Assembly (NCBI RefSeq): GCF_001423295.1
Contig: NZ_LMNG01000032.1
Coordinates: 180,124-244,123 of the forward strand
Source: Methylobacterium sp. Leaf112
Lineage (GTDB): Bacteria > Pseudomonadota > Alphaproteobacteria > Rhizobiales > Beijerinckiaceae
Length of the DNA: 64,000 nt
Reading direction: 5' to 3'
Shown: positions 37,353 through 45,987 of the stretch, piece after piece
How the letters are laid out: every line of letters starts with the position of its first letter
Numbering within the stretch: position 1 is the first letter of the stretch
Notes under the pieces: model-generated
The model's input: the letters and a program-made list of their open reading frames with translations, nothing else
Database searches by the model: none
Told to the model about the DNA's origin: nothing
Translations under genes and position numbers: made by a program

Positions 37353-38531
37353 TCAGGCGGCCAGCGCCGCCACGACGGCGTTGAGCACCGGGGCTCCGCG
37401 CGGGGTCGCGGCGATGCGGCCGCCGGCGCTCCGGGCGAGGAGCCCGTCGGCCACCAGGGTCTCGATCCGGGCGGCGTCGAGGACGCGGCCCTTGAGCGCG
37501 GCGTAGCGGGCCGGGTCGATGCCCTCCGACAGGCGCAGGCCCATCATCAGGAATTCGTCGCCCTGGTCGGCCGGCAACAGCCGCTCCGTCTCGATGATGC
37601 CGTGCCCGTCGCGCTCGACCCGGGCGAGCCACGCTTCGGGTGCCCGCTCGGTGACGGTGCCGAGCCGCCCGTCAGGGGCCACGAGGCGCCCGTGGGCGCC
37701 GGGGCCGATGCCGGCGTACTCGCCGTAGCGCCAGTACAGGAGGTTGTGGCGCGACTGTGCGCCGGGGCGGGCATGGTTCGATATCTCGTAGGCCGGGAGC
37801 CCCGCCCGGTCGCAGACCTCCTGGGTCACGTCGTAGAGGGCGCGGGCATGTTCGTCGTCGGGCGGCACCAGCTTGCCGGCGGCGGCGAGGCCGAAGAACG
37901 GCGTGCCGGGCTCGATGGTGAGCTGGTAGAGCGAGAGGTGCTCGGCCGCCCGGGCGATGGCCCCCTCGAGTTCCGCGCGCCACGCCGCGAGGCCCTGGTC
38001 GGGCCGGGCATAGATGAGGTCGAAGGAGTAGCGCTCGAAATGCGTCGCCGCGACCCGCACCGCCGCCATGGCTTCCTGCGCGGTGTGGAGCCGGCCCAGG
38101 GCCTTCAGGGCGGCATCGTCCATGGCCTGGACGCCGAGCGACACCCGGTTGACGCCCGCCGCCCGGTAGCCGCGAAACCGCTCCGCCTCGACGCTCGTCG
38201 GGTTGGCCTCCAGGGTGATCTCGACGTCAGGCGCGACGGCCCACGCGCCCGCGACGGCATCGAGCAGCCCCGCCACGGTGGCGGGCCGCATCAGGGAGGG
38301 CGTGCCGCCGCCGAGGAACACGCTGGACACGGTGCGGCCGGGCGTCCGCGCGGCCATGTGGGCGATCTCGGCCCGGAAGGCCGCGAGGTAGCGGACCTCG
38401 TCCACGGGCGCGTGGCGCACGTGGCTGTTGAAATCGCAGTACGGGCACTTCGCGGCGCAGAAGGGCCAATGGACGTAGACCCCGAAGCCCGCGTCGCGGG
38501 TCGGATGGTCCGGGCCTGTCGGTTCGGTCAT
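37353..38531 (-). CDS. hemW: HemW-type radical SAM protein (heme chaperone)
   Basis: 392 residues. Radical SAM cluster motif CxxxCxxC at Cys25, Cys29, Cys32 (FCAAKCPYC), followed by GGGTPSL and SLGVQAMDDAALKALGR. HemW, formerly annotated as oxygen-independent coproporphyrinogen oxidase, transfers heme to membrane proteins. The absence of the extended HemN N-terminus supports HemW. It lies downstream of rdgB on the same strand, but a plus-strand gene and a repeat separate them. Confidence 0.94.
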   Translation of the reverse strand: MTEPTGPDHPTRDAGFGVYVHWPFCAAKCPYCDFNSHVRHAPVDEVRYLAAFRAEIAHMAARTPGRTVSSVFLGGGTPSLMRPATVAGLLDAVAGAWAVAPDVEITLEANPTSVEAERFRGYRAAGVNRVSLGVQAMDDAALKALGRLHTAQEAMAAVRVAATHFERYSFDLIYARPDQGLAAWRAELEGAIARAAEHLSLYQLTIEPGTPFFGLAAAGKLVPPDDEHARALYDVTQEVCDRAGLPAYEISNHARPGAQSRHNLLYWRYGEYAGIGPGAHGRLVAPDGRLGTVTERAPEAWLARVERDGHGIIETERLLPADQGDEFLMMGLRLSEGIDPARYAALKGRVLDAARIETLVADGLLARSAGGRIAATPRGAPVLNAVVAALAA

Positions 38532-38839
38532 GGCCGCGATGTGCGCGCGCGCCGCGCGTTTGGCAATCCCGACCTTTTTTCCGGATGCGCCGCCGCGTGC
38601 CGCCGCCGGATGCCCCCGCCTGTGTCGAACTGAACCAACGCGGCCGGTTTTTCTGCGCAAATACGCTGATGCGCTTCAGGCGAGATTAACCAAGCCCGTG
38701 CTTACTCACGGACACTTACGGTAAATCGTTCCCTTCACGGTGACTCCCGATTTCGTGTCAGGTCCGCGCGGTGCACTCGCGCGGACAGGGCTCGGCGCGG
38801 GCTGCCCGAACGGGACATGCGTATCGAGTTCGAGTCCCC
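38532..38839. other. Divergent gap, 308 bp
   Basis: No gene seen. Contains TTAACCAA (38686-38693, near a CtrA half-site) and a short hairpin CCGTG-N6-CACGG just after it. It must hold the promoters of hemW and of the DUF2778 gene. Confidence 0.4.
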
Positions 38840-40027
38840 ATGACCTATGTCGCGCTCCGCTCGCACCGCTCTCCCCGGCAGGAGCGTCGCCGCCGCCGCA
38901 ACCGCATGCTGCTCGCCGTCTCGGTGGGGGCCCTCGGCCTCGCCGGAGCCCGCCTCGGCGGCGGGAGCGACGCGGCGCCGATGAGCGTCGCAGCGGTACC
39001 GGCGAGCGTCGCAGCGGTACCGGTGAGCGTCGCAGCGGCGTCCGAGACGGCCGCCGCCCGGCCGCTGCCCGCCGACTACGCCTGGATGCTCGATCCCACG
39101 CCCGCCATCGGCGCCACCCTCCTCACCGGTCCCCTCTCCCTGGGGCCCCTGGCTTCGGGCTTCCAACGGGCCGAGCCGGCGCCGGCCGTCGACGTCCGGG
39201 TTGCCGCCGCCGATGCCCCGCCCGAGGCCGTCCCTTCCGAGGCCGCCCCTTCGGCGGTGCAGATGGCCGCGACCCCGGCGCGCTCCACGCCCGTCGCCGC
39301 TACCCTGCCACGCCCCGAGCAGGTCGCCCTGTCGGTGCCGCTGCCGATACCGTTGCCGGTCCCGCGCCCGGCCGAGTTCCGGCGCGCGCCCGTCGCCGTC
39401 ACCGCGCGCCTCGCCCGGCGTCCCGCCCTGCCCTCGACCCAGAGCGTGTTCCGGGCGGCGGGCGTCGAGGAACCCTCCCTGTTCGATCGCATCTTCGGCG
39501 ATGCCCCGGCCCCCACGGCCTACGCCTCCGTGGACGGTGCGTCGGAGGCGGTCCCGTCGCGCCAGCGCCTGGTTCCGGGGCCCGCCCCGGTGGCGGGCGG
39601 CGGCATCGCGATCTACGACATCACCGCCGGGCGGGTGACCCTGCCCAACGGCGAGGTGCTGGAGGCGCATTCGGGCCTGGGGCCGAGCCAGGACAACCCG
39701 CGCAACGTGCACCTCACCATGCGGGGCGCGACGCCGCCCGGCACCTACGATCTGCGCGAGCGCGAGGCCCTGTTCCACGGGGTGCGGGCGATCCGCCTCA
39801 ACCCCGTGGGCGGCCCCGCCGCGATCCACGGCCGCGTCGGCCTCCTCGCCCACACCTACATGCTCGGACCGAGCGGCGCGTCCAACGGCTGCGTGGTCTT
39901 TCGCGATTACAACCGCTTCCTGCAGGCGTATCTCCGCGGCGAGGTCCAGCGCCTCGTGGTGGTGGCCGGCAACGGCCAGGACGGACCGCCCCTGAACGGG
40001 CGTCGCTACGGCTTGGCGAGCCGCTAG
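38840..40027 (+). CDS. DUF2778 (Tlde1-like, L,D-transpeptidase-related) exported protein
   Basis: 395 residues. A basic N-terminus (RSPRQERRRRRNR) and hydrophobic segment anchor or export the protein, followed by a ~200-residue Ala/Pro/Val-rich spacer. The C-terminal DUF2778 domain has IYDITAGRVTLPNGEVLEAHSG, IHGRVGLLAHTYML and SNGCVVFRDYNRFLQAY, where His and Cys match the HxxxxxxSNGC-type active site of L,D-transpeptidase-like enzymes such as Tlde1. A cell-wall role is inferred. Its stop codon lies inside the end of a repeat element. Confidence 0.87.
   Translation: MTYVALRSHRSPRQERRRRRNRMLLAVSVGALGLAGARLGGGSDAAPMSVAAVPASVAAVPVSVAAASETAAARPLPADYAWMLDPTPAIGATLLTGPLSLGPLASGFQRAEPAPAVDVRVAAADAPPEAVPSEAAPSAVQMAATPARSTPVAATLPRPEQVALSVPLPIPLPVPRPAEFRRAPVAVTARLARRPALPSTQSVFRAAGVEEPSLFDRIFGDAPAPTAYASVDGASEAVPSRQRLVPGPAPVAGGGIAIYDITAGRVTLPNGEVLEAHSGLGPSQDNPRNVHLTMRGATPPGTYDLREREALFHGVRAIRLNPVGGPAAIHGRVGLLAHTYMLGPSGASNGCVVFRDYNRFLQAYLRGEVQRLVVVAGNGQDGPPLNGRRYGLASR
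38984..39040 (+). repeat. 21-bp tandem repeat inside the DUF2778 gene
   Basis: Unit AGCGTCGCAGCGGTACCGGCG, two full copies (one base changed) and a partial third; encodes SVAAVPA-SVAAVPV-SVAA in the spacer. Confidence 0.85.
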
Positions 40028-40130
40028 AGCATTTTCAAGCGAGGTGGATACCGGCTCGCGTGAAGAAAATGCGACCAAACAATAACTTAGCGAATTTTCC
40101 GTGATCCGAGGATCATGGAAAATACTCTAG
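40024..40130. repeat. 107-bp MITE/REP-like element with terminal inverted repeats
   Basis: Ends CTAGAGCATTTTC and GAAAATACTCTAG are inverted repeats (12 of 13). Inside, two hairpins can form: GCATTTTC...GAAAATGC around GCGAG/CTCGC (about 40030-40073) and ATTTTCC-TGATCC / GGATCA-GGAAAAT (about 40094-40123). I recognise this type of sequence as a dispersed repeat in Methylobacterium and other Rhizobiales. It sits between convergent genes, and its first bases supply the upstream stop codon. Confidence 0.75.
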
Positions 40131-40165
40131 GGTGCCGGCGGCTCCGGCCGCCCCCTCAGGCGGGC

Positions 40166-40801
40166 TCAGATTGGCCGCCGTAGGCAGGCCCGGGCCAGGA
40201 GCACGAAGGCCCGCGCCCGGTGGGAAAGGGCGTCGCCCGTTTGCCAATCGACGCCGTGCTTTTCTTCCGAAGAAATCTCCCCGAACGTCCGGTCGTGGCC
40301 GTCGGGCAGGAACAGGGGATCGTAACCGAATCCGCTGGTGCCGCGCGGGGACACGATCTGCCCGAACACCCGGCCCTCGAAGGTCTCGGTGTGGCCATCG
40401 GGCCAGGCGACGACGAGGGCGGAGACGAAGTGCGCCCGCCGCGTGGTGTCGCCGCGCTTCTCCATCTCGGCCGCGACCCGCGCCATGGCGCCGCCGAAAT
40501 CCTTCGACTCCCCGGCCCAGCGGGCGGAGAACAGGCCCGGCGCCCCGTCGAGGGCGTTCACGCACAGGCCGGAATCGTCGGCGAAGGCCGGCAGGCCGGA
40601 GGCCTGGGCCGCCGCGTGCGCCTTGATGGCGGCATTCTCCGAGAACATGGTGCCGGTCTCGTCCGGTTCGGGCAGGCCGAGCTCGCCGGCCGAGACCGCC
40701 GCGATCCCGAAGGGCGCCAGCAATTCGCGCATCTCCACGAGCTTGCCGGCATTGTGGGTCGCGACGACGACCCGGCCCGAGAGGATGCGGTGCTGGCTCA
40801 T
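40166..40801 (-). CDS. rdgB: dITP/XTP pyrophosphatase (RdgB/HAM1 family)
   Basis: 211 residues. THNAGKLVEMRELL, ADDSGLCVNALDGAPGLFSARWAG, and GFGYDPLFLP with SHRARAF at the end are the family signatures. It cleans the nucleotide pool of deaminated purines. Its start overlaps the rph stop by 4 bp, so they are coupled. Confidence 0.97.
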   Translation of the reverse strand: MSQHRILSGRVVVATHNAGKLVEMRELLAPFGIAAVSAGELGLPEPDETGTMFSENAAIKAHAAAQASGLPAFADDSGLCVNALDGAPGLFSARWAGESKDFGGAMARVAAEMEKRGDTTRRAHFVSALVVAWPDGHTETFEGRVFGQIVSPRGTSGFGYDPLFLPDGHDRTFGEISSEEKHGVDWQTGDALSHRARAFVLLARACLRRPI

Positions 40802-41556
40802 GCGGAGGCCTTCTTGTCCGTGACGCGCTTGTCGGCGGGTTCGCGCGCGATGGTGTCCTTCTGGAGGGCGACGAGGCGCTCGGTGCCGCCCTTGGCCAGG
40901 CGCAGGAGCGCCATGAGCTCCTCTTCCGAGAACGGCTTGCCCTCGGCGGTGCCCTGGACCTCGACGAGGCCGCCCGAGCCGGTGACCACGAAGTTGGCGT
41001 CGGTCTCCGCCCCCGAATCCTCGGCGTAGTCGAGGTCGAGCACGGGCACGCCCTTGACGATGCCGCAGGACACCGCCGCCACGTGATCGCGCAGGGGATC
41101 GACGGAGATGATCGAGCGGGCGCGCATCCAGGCGAAACAATCGTGCAGCGCCACCCAGGCGCCCGTGATGGCTGCCGTGCGGGTGCCGCCATCGGCCTGG
41201 ATCACGTCGCAATCGACGGTGATCTGGCGCTCACCCATGGCCGGCAGGTTGGTGACGGCCCTGAGACTCCGGCCGATGAGGCGCTGGATCTCCTGGGTGC
41301 GGCCCGACGGCTTCCCCGAATTCACTTCGCGCCGGGTGCGTTCGTGGGTGGCGCGCGGCAACATGGAATACTCGGCCGTGATCCAGCCCTTGCCGGAGCC
41401 GCGCAGCCAAGGCGGCCCGCGCTCTTCCAGGGAGGCGGTGCACAGCACCTTGGTCTCGCCGAAGGTGACGAGACAGGACCCCTCGGCGTAGCGGGCCACG
41501 GCGCGCTCGAGGGTGACGGTGCGCAGATCGTCGTTGGCGCGCTTCGAGGGCCGCAT
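40798..41556 (-). CDS. rph: Ribonuclease PH
   Basis: 252 residues. Phosphorolytic 3'-5' exoribonuclease that trims tRNA ends: MRPSKRANDDLRTVTLERAVARYAEGSCLV, GWITAEYSMLPRATHERTRRE, VDCDVIQADGGTRTAAITGA. Full length without truncation. Together with rdgB it forms a divergent block with hrcA, as in most Rhizobiales, though here a His-rich gene lies between. Confidence 0.98.
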   Translation of the reverse strand: MRPSKRANDDLRTVTLERAVARYAEGSCLVTFGETKVLCTASLEERGPPWLRGSGKGWITAEYSMLPRATHERTRREVNSGKPSGRTQEIQRLIGRSLRAVTNLPAMGERQITVDCDVIQADGGTRTAAITGAWVALHDCFAWMRARSIISVDPLRDHVAAVSCGIVKGVPVLDLDYAEDSGAETDANFVVTGSGGLVEVQGTAEGKPFSEEELMALLRLAKGGTERLVALQKDTIAREPADKRVTDKKASA

Positions 41557-41628
41557 CGCCGCTCTCCCGGTTGAGTGTCAGGACGCGGCTCTTAGGCGCC
41601 GGGCGCGGCTGCGGCAACGCCCCGACCG

Positions 41629-41651
41629 AAAAGGGCGCCCACTGGGCGCCC
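41629..41651 (-). terminator. Intrinsic terminator of the His-rich gene
   Basis: On the minus strand GGGCGCCC-AGT-GGGCGCCC followed by TTTT, 14 bp after the stop. Confidence 0.8.
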
Positions 41652-41664
41652 CTCCGAACGTCTC

Positions 41665-41985
41665 TCAGTAGAAGTGACGACGGCCGTAGCCGTGGTGGTG
41701 ACCGCGGTGATGACCGAAGTGACGGCCGTAATGGCGACCCCGATGATGGCCGAAATGATGGCCGAAGTGGCGGCGGTGGCCGTAATGGCGGTGGTGATGA
41801 CGGTGATGACGGCCATAGCCGCCGTACTGGACCTCCGTGAGGGCGGCGGCCGGGCCGGCGACCTCCGTCGAGACCATGGCTGGGGCCGCCTGGGCGCCTT
41901 GGGGCGCGGCGACGAACATGGCGCCGATCATGGCCAGCACGATGGCCAGGGACCGGATCAGACCGGAACGGGATGTGTTGCGCAT
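41665..41985 (-). CDS. Small secreted His/Arg/Gly-rich protein
   Basis: 106 residues. Signal peptide (SLAIVLAMIGAMFVAAPQGAQA), then after about 20 residues a tail almost wholly of His, Arg, Gly and Tyr (GRHHRHHHRHYGHRRHFGHH). Around 25 His in 50 residues suggest metal or anion binding in the periplasm, but no family function is known. AGGAG lies 8 bases upstream of the ATG. Has its own terminator before rph. Confidence 0.85.
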   Translation of the reverse strand: MRNTSRSGLIRSLAIVLAMIGAMFVAAPQGAQAAPAMVSTEVAGPAAALTEVQYGGYGRHHRHHHRHYGHRRHFGHHFGHHRGRHYGRHFGHHRGHHHGYGRRHFY

Positions 41986-42236
41986 ATGGGACTCCTGACG
42001 CCACGCGGGGCCGGCCTTGCACGGACTTCGAGCTTGGCCGGACAGGTGAGCGGTGTGGAACGCACGATGGGCCCGGACGGCTTCATCGAAGCGCGGTTTT
42101 TCTTTTGGCCCATCGTTCCTGAAGGGCGGATGAAGCGTGCCCTGTCCCGCCGCAGCCCGCGTTCCGATGCGGACGCGCGCCGCCGCCTTGTGCGAGGGCC
42201 CCCGCGCGGACACAATCGTGGCCCAGGAAAACCGTC

Positions 42237-43334
42237 GTGACCGAGCCCGCCCGCCCCTTCTCCGCATCCCAGCCGATGCATGTCCTCGCCGCGCCCAACG
42301 AGCGGGCGCGCGAGATCTTCCGGCAGATCGTGGAGAGCTACCTCACCACCGGCGAGCCGATGGGATCGCGCAACCTCGCGCGCATCCTGCCCATGACCCT
42401 GTCGCCGGCCTCCATCCGCAACGTGATGGCGGATCTGGAGCATTCCGGGCTCATCTTCGCGCCCCACGCCTCGGCCGGGCGGCTGCCGACGGAGCAGGGC
42501 CTGCGTTTCTTCGTCGATGCCATGCTCGAACTCGGCGATGTCGGCCAGGACGAGCAGGCGCGGATCGAGGCGCAGATGCGGGCGGCGGCCTCCGGCCACA
42601 CCTTCGAGAGCGCGCTGGCCGAGGCCTCGACCCTGCTGTCGGGCATCTCGCGCGGTGCCGGCGTGGTGCTGACCACGAAGACCAACGTGCACCTGAAGCA
42701 CATCGAGTTCGTGCGCCTCGACCCGGCCCGCGCCCTGGTGGTCCTCGTCTCCGACGACGGCTCGGTGGAGAACCGCCTCCTCGACCTGCCGCCCGGCCTG
42801 CCCGCGAGCGCCCTGCAGGAGGCCTCGAACTACCTCAACGCCCGCCTCCAGGGGCGCACCCTCGGGACCCTGCGGGCCGAGATCGAATCCGGCCGCCAGG
42901 CGATGAAGCGCGAACTCGACGTCATCACCGAGCGCCTCGTCGATGCCGGCCTCGCCGTCTCCGTCGGCCCGTCCGACGCGCGCCAGCTCATCGTGCGCGG
43001 TCAGGCCAATCTCCTGGACGACCTGCGGGCCGTCGAGGATCTCGAGCGCATCCGCCTGCTGTTCAACGACCTCGAGACCCAGAAGGACGTCATCGAACTC
43101 CTGTCCCGGGCCGAAGGCGGCGAGGGGGTCCGCATCTTCATCGGCTCGGAGAACAAGCTGTTCTCCCTGTCGGGCTCCTCGATGATCGCCGCACCCTTTC
43201 GCGATGGGGCCCAGAAGATCGTCGGCGTCGTGGGGGTGATCGGGCCGACGCGGCTCAACTACGCCCGGATCGTCCCGATGGTGGATTACACCGCCCGCGT
43301 CGTCTCGGGGCTGCTCGACCGCAGCAAGCGCTAA
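42237..43334 (+). CDS. hrcA: Heat-inducible transcription repressor HrcA
   Basis: 365 residues. N-terminal winged helix (AREIFRQIVESYLTTGEPMGSRNLARIL, then SPASIRNVMADLEHSGLI), GAF-like core and C-terminal MVDYTARVVSGLLDR. It represses groESL and related genes by binding CIRCE inverted repeats. I see no CIRCE (TTAGCACTC-N9-GAGTGCTAA) in the 251-bp upstream gap. GTG start. grpE, its usual neighbour, does not follow. Confidence 0.96.
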   Translation: MTEPARPFSASQPMHVLAAPNERAREIFRQIVESYLTTGEPMGSRNLARILPMTLSPASIRNVMADLEHSGLIFAPHASAGRLPTEQGLRFFVDAMLELGDVGQDEQARIEAQMRAAASGHTFESALAEASTLLSGISRGAGVVLTTKTNVHLKHIEFVRLDPARALVVLVSDDGSVENRLLDLPPGLPASALQEASNYLNARLQGRTLGTLRAEIESGRQAMKRELDVITERLVDAGLAVSVGPSDARQLIVRGQANLLDDLRAVEDLERIRLLFNDLETQKDVIELLSRAEGGEGVRIFIGSENKLFSLSGSSMIAAPFRDGAQKIVGVVGVIGPTRLNYARIVPMVDYTARVVSGLLDRSKR

Positions 43335-43409
43335 GACGAGAGCAAGCGCTTCAACGAGAAAAGGCGCCGCCTCGCGGCCGCGCCCTCCCCGTCTTCCAGA
43401 TGAAGCCGC

Positions 43410-44279
43410 TCAGCCGCGGATCACGTCGACGATCTCGTAGGTGTCGGGATCGACGATGACGATGTCGTCGTCCACCAGCACGTAGCGGTAATCCTCGTAT
43501 TCCGGCGCGATGCGGACGATGTCCGGCGGCAGGTCGTAGAGGGTGTAGCTGCGGGCGATGGCCGTGCCGACGGTGAGCGCGAAGGCGCCGGCCGCGAGAC
43601 GCGGAATGCCGCGCCGGATCACGCTCTGGCGGAACTCCGTGCGCTGCGGCGCGCCGAGGCGGCCATAAGCGCCCCGGACCGCGCCCCGATCCCCGCGATC
43701 GCCCCGTGCGCCGCGATCGCCCCGGTCGCCCCGGTCGCCGCGATCACCCCGGCCATCGCGATCCCCGCGATCGGCCTTGCCGTCCCGGTCCGTCCTACTA
43801 TCCCGGTCGGCCTTGCCGTCCCGGTCGCCTCGACCGTCGCGGGCACCCCGCTCGCCGCGATCGGTCGCAGCGCCGCGATCCGGCTGACCGTCGCGGTCGG
43901 TCCGGCCCTCGCCGCGTCCGGCGCGGCCGTCTTCCGTGCCCCGGTTCGGGCCGCCCGCCGGGCTGCCGCGCTCGGCAGCACCGCCCCGCTCGGCAGCACC
44001 ACCGCGCTCGCCGGCACCGCCGCCCACACCCGCGCCTCCTCCGGCCGGGCCGCCACGCTCGGCACCGGCGGCACCCGCCGCACCGGCGCCTGGGCCGCCG
44101 GCACCGCCGCGTCCGCCCCCTGCGCCACCCCCGGCTCCGCCGCCCGCACCGATGCCGGCGCCGCCACCACCGGCTGCACCGCCGGCCGCGCCGCCACCCG
44201 GGCCGCCCTGACCGAAGGCCGCCGTCGCGCCGATGACCAGGGCCGCGGCCGCGACCGTGCTCCGAAAGAGTTTGCTCAT
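43410..44279 (-). CDS. Exported Gly/Asp/Arg-repeat protein with DUF1236-like C-terminus
   Basis: 289 residues. Signal peptide (STVAAAALVIGATAAFGQGG), a Gly/Ala-rich block, then many RGDRDG/RDGKADRD-type repeats, then a ~90-residue end containing YRYVLVDDDIVIVDPDTYEIVDVIRG, which matches the DUF1236 pattern of Rhizobiales envelope proteins. Function unknown; probably a disordered periplasmic or surface protein. An EcfG-type promoter lies about 60 bp upstream, so stress induction is likely. Confidence 0.85.
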   Translation of the reverse strand: MSKLFRSTVAAAALVIGATAAFGQGGPGGGAAGGAAGGGGAGIGAGGGAGGGAGGGRGGAGGPGAGAAGAAGAERGGPAGGGAGVGGGAGERGGAAERGGAAERGSPAGGPNRGTEDGRAGRGEGRTDRDGQPDRGAATDRGERGARDGRGDRDGKADRDSRTDRDGKADRGDRDGRGDRGDRGDRGDRGARGDRGDRGAVRGAYGRLGAPQRTEFRQSVIRRGIPRLAAGAFALTVGTAIARSYTLYDLPPDIVRIAPEYEDYRYVLVDDDIVIVDPDTYEIVDVIRG

Positions 44280-44600
44280 GGTTTTGTTTCCCGCCCCGTC
44301 GATGGACAGCGCCGTTCGGCGCCGATGCGCAGCCGCAACGAGGACGTCCCAGAAACCGTTCCGCATTTTCCCCGGATCGACTTGCGCGGGGACTTTCATT
44401 TGGGCGCGAGAGGCCGAATGAAAGCTTGAGCGCAGATCTTCCACGGCCGCGTTGCCTGCGGTCATTTTGGCATCCGCCGGTGCTCTTGCGAATTTTTCCG
44501 CGGAGCTTAACGTCGCCGCACAGCAGGCCCGGGCGGGACTATGCTAAAAAAATAATGAGCCAATTCAACAACATCCCAAATAAAACAGGGGGAGACGCGC
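44280..44600. other. Divergent gap between the DUF1236-like gene and the symporter gene
   Basis: 321 bp without a gene. Contains the EcfG-type promoter for the minus-strand gene. A TATGCT followed by A7 (near 44542-44555) is the likely -10 area of the symporter, whose start follows GGGGGAGA; no matching -35 is obvious. Confidence 0.5.
44337..44362 (-). promoter_or_regulatory. EcfG-type (general stress sigma factor) promoter
   Basis: On the minus strand GGAAC (44362-44358), 17-bp spacer, CGTT (44340-44337): an exact match to the alphaproteobacterial EcfG consensus. Predicted start near 44330, about 50 bp before the DUF1236-like ATG. Confidence 0.65.
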
Positions 44601-45959
44601 ATGTCGGACGGTGCCGGAATCATGACGCCGAGGCTCGATGAGGCGGCGGACAACCGCCGCCGGATCAAGGCCATCGTCGCATCCTCGTCGGGCAACCTCG
44701 TCGAGTGGTTCGACTTCTACTGCTACGCCTTCTTCGCCCTGTACTTCGCGCCGGTGTTCTTCCCCGAGGGCGACGACACCAGCCAGCTCCTGAAATCGGC
44801 CGCGGTCTTCGCCGTCGGCTTCTTCATGCGGCCCATCGGCGGGTGGCTGTTCGGGCGCCTCGCCGACCGCCTCGGCCGCAAGACCTCGATGATGATTTCG
44901 GTGCTGATGATGTGCGCCGGTTCGCTGATGATCGCCGTGCTGCCGACCTACGCGAGCGTCGGCCACCTCGCCCCGGCCCTGCTGCTCCTGGCCCGGATGA
45001 TCCAGGGCCTGTCGGTGGGCGGCGAGTACGGCACCAGCGCCACCTACATGAGCGAGATCGCCATCAAGGGCCGGCGCGGGTTCTTCGCCTCGTTCCAGTA
45101 CGTCACCCTCATCGGCGGCCAGCTCCTGGCCTCCCTCGTGCTGATCGTCCTGCAGAGCGTGCTCACCGCCCAGCAGCTCACCGCCTGGGGCTGGCGCATT
45201 CCCTTCGTGATCGGGGCGCTCGCCGCCGTGGTCGCCCTGTACCTGCGCTCGTCGCTGACCGAGACCGCCACCAAGGCGGACATGAGCTCGAAGGAATCCG
45301 GCACCTTCGCGGCCCTGTTCAAGCATTGGCGCGCGTTCTGCGTGGTGCTGGCCTACACGGCCGGCGGCTCCCTGAGCTTCTACACCTTCACCACCTACAT
45401 GCCGAAGTACCTGTTCAACACGGCGCATATCGACAAGATCACCGCTTCGCAGATCTCCACCGCCGCGCTGCTGGTCTACATGATCATCCAGCCGTTCTTC
45501 GGCTGGCTCTCGGACAAGATCGGCCGCAAGGCCAACATGCTGCTCTACAGCGGACTCGGCACCCTCATGGTGGTGCCCCTGATGACCACCATCGGCAGCA
45601 CCACCAACCCGGTCCTGTCCTTCGCCCTGATCATGATCGGCTTGACCGTGATCAGCTTCTACACAGGCATCTCCGGTATCGTGAAGGCGGAGCTGTTTCC
45701 GACCCAGGTGCGGGCGCTGGGCGTGGGCCTGTCCTACGCCATCGCCAATTCCCTGTTCGGCGGCACCGCCGAGATGGTGGCGCTCTACCTGAAGCAGATC
45801 GGCTCGGAGAGTTCGTTCTTCTGGTACGTCACCGTGATGCTCGGGATCGCCTTCGTGGCCTCGCTGATCATGCCGAACCCCAAACGTCACGGTTATCTCG
45901 ACGGCGACGGCACCGTCGAGGAGGCCCTGGGGGCGAAGGGGCGCGTGGTCCACGCCTGA
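44601..45959 (+). CDS. MHS-family (KgtP/ShiA-like) metabolite:proton symporter
   Basis: 452 residues, about 12 membrane segments. MFS signatures of the metabolite:H+ symporter subfamily: SSGNLVEWFDFYCYAFFALYFAP at the N-terminus, RPIGGWLFGRLADRLGRK between segments 2 and 3, RMIQGLSVGGEYGTSATYMSE. Closest in pattern to alpha-ketoglutarate permease KgtP, so a dicarboxylate or similar organic acid is likely. Confidence 0.93.
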   Translation: MSDGAGIMTPRLDEAADNRRRIKAIVASSSGNLVEWFDFYCYAFFALYFAPVFFPEGDDTSQLLKSAAVFAVGFFMRPIGGWLFGRLADRLGRKTSMMISVLMMCAGSLMIAVLPTYASVGHLAPALLLLARMIQGLSVGGEYGTSATYMSEIAIKGRRGFFASFQYVTLIGGQLLASLVLIVLQSVLTAQQLTAWGWRIPFVIGALAAVVALYLRSSLTETATKADMSSKESGTFAALFKHWRAFCVVLAYTAGGSLSFYTFTTYMPKYLFNTAHIDKITASQISTAALLVYMIIQPFFGWLSDKIGRKANMLLYSGLGTLMVVPLMTTIGSTTNPVLSFALIMIGLTVISFYTGISGIVKAELFPTQVRALGVGLSYAIANSLFGGTAEMVALYLKQIGSESSFFWYVTVMLGIAFVASLIMPNPKRHGYLDGDGTVEEALGAKGRVVHA

Positions 45960-45987
45960 CCTCGGGCGGGCGTGGGCGCCGTGACGC

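Noticed and set aside
41986..42236. CIRCE element controlling hrcA
   Set aside because: Looked for TTAGCACTC-N9-GAGTGCTAA; no match in the gap.
43340..43409. GC-rich imperfect hairpin after hrcA as a terminator
   Set aside because: Pairing is broken and no T-run follows.
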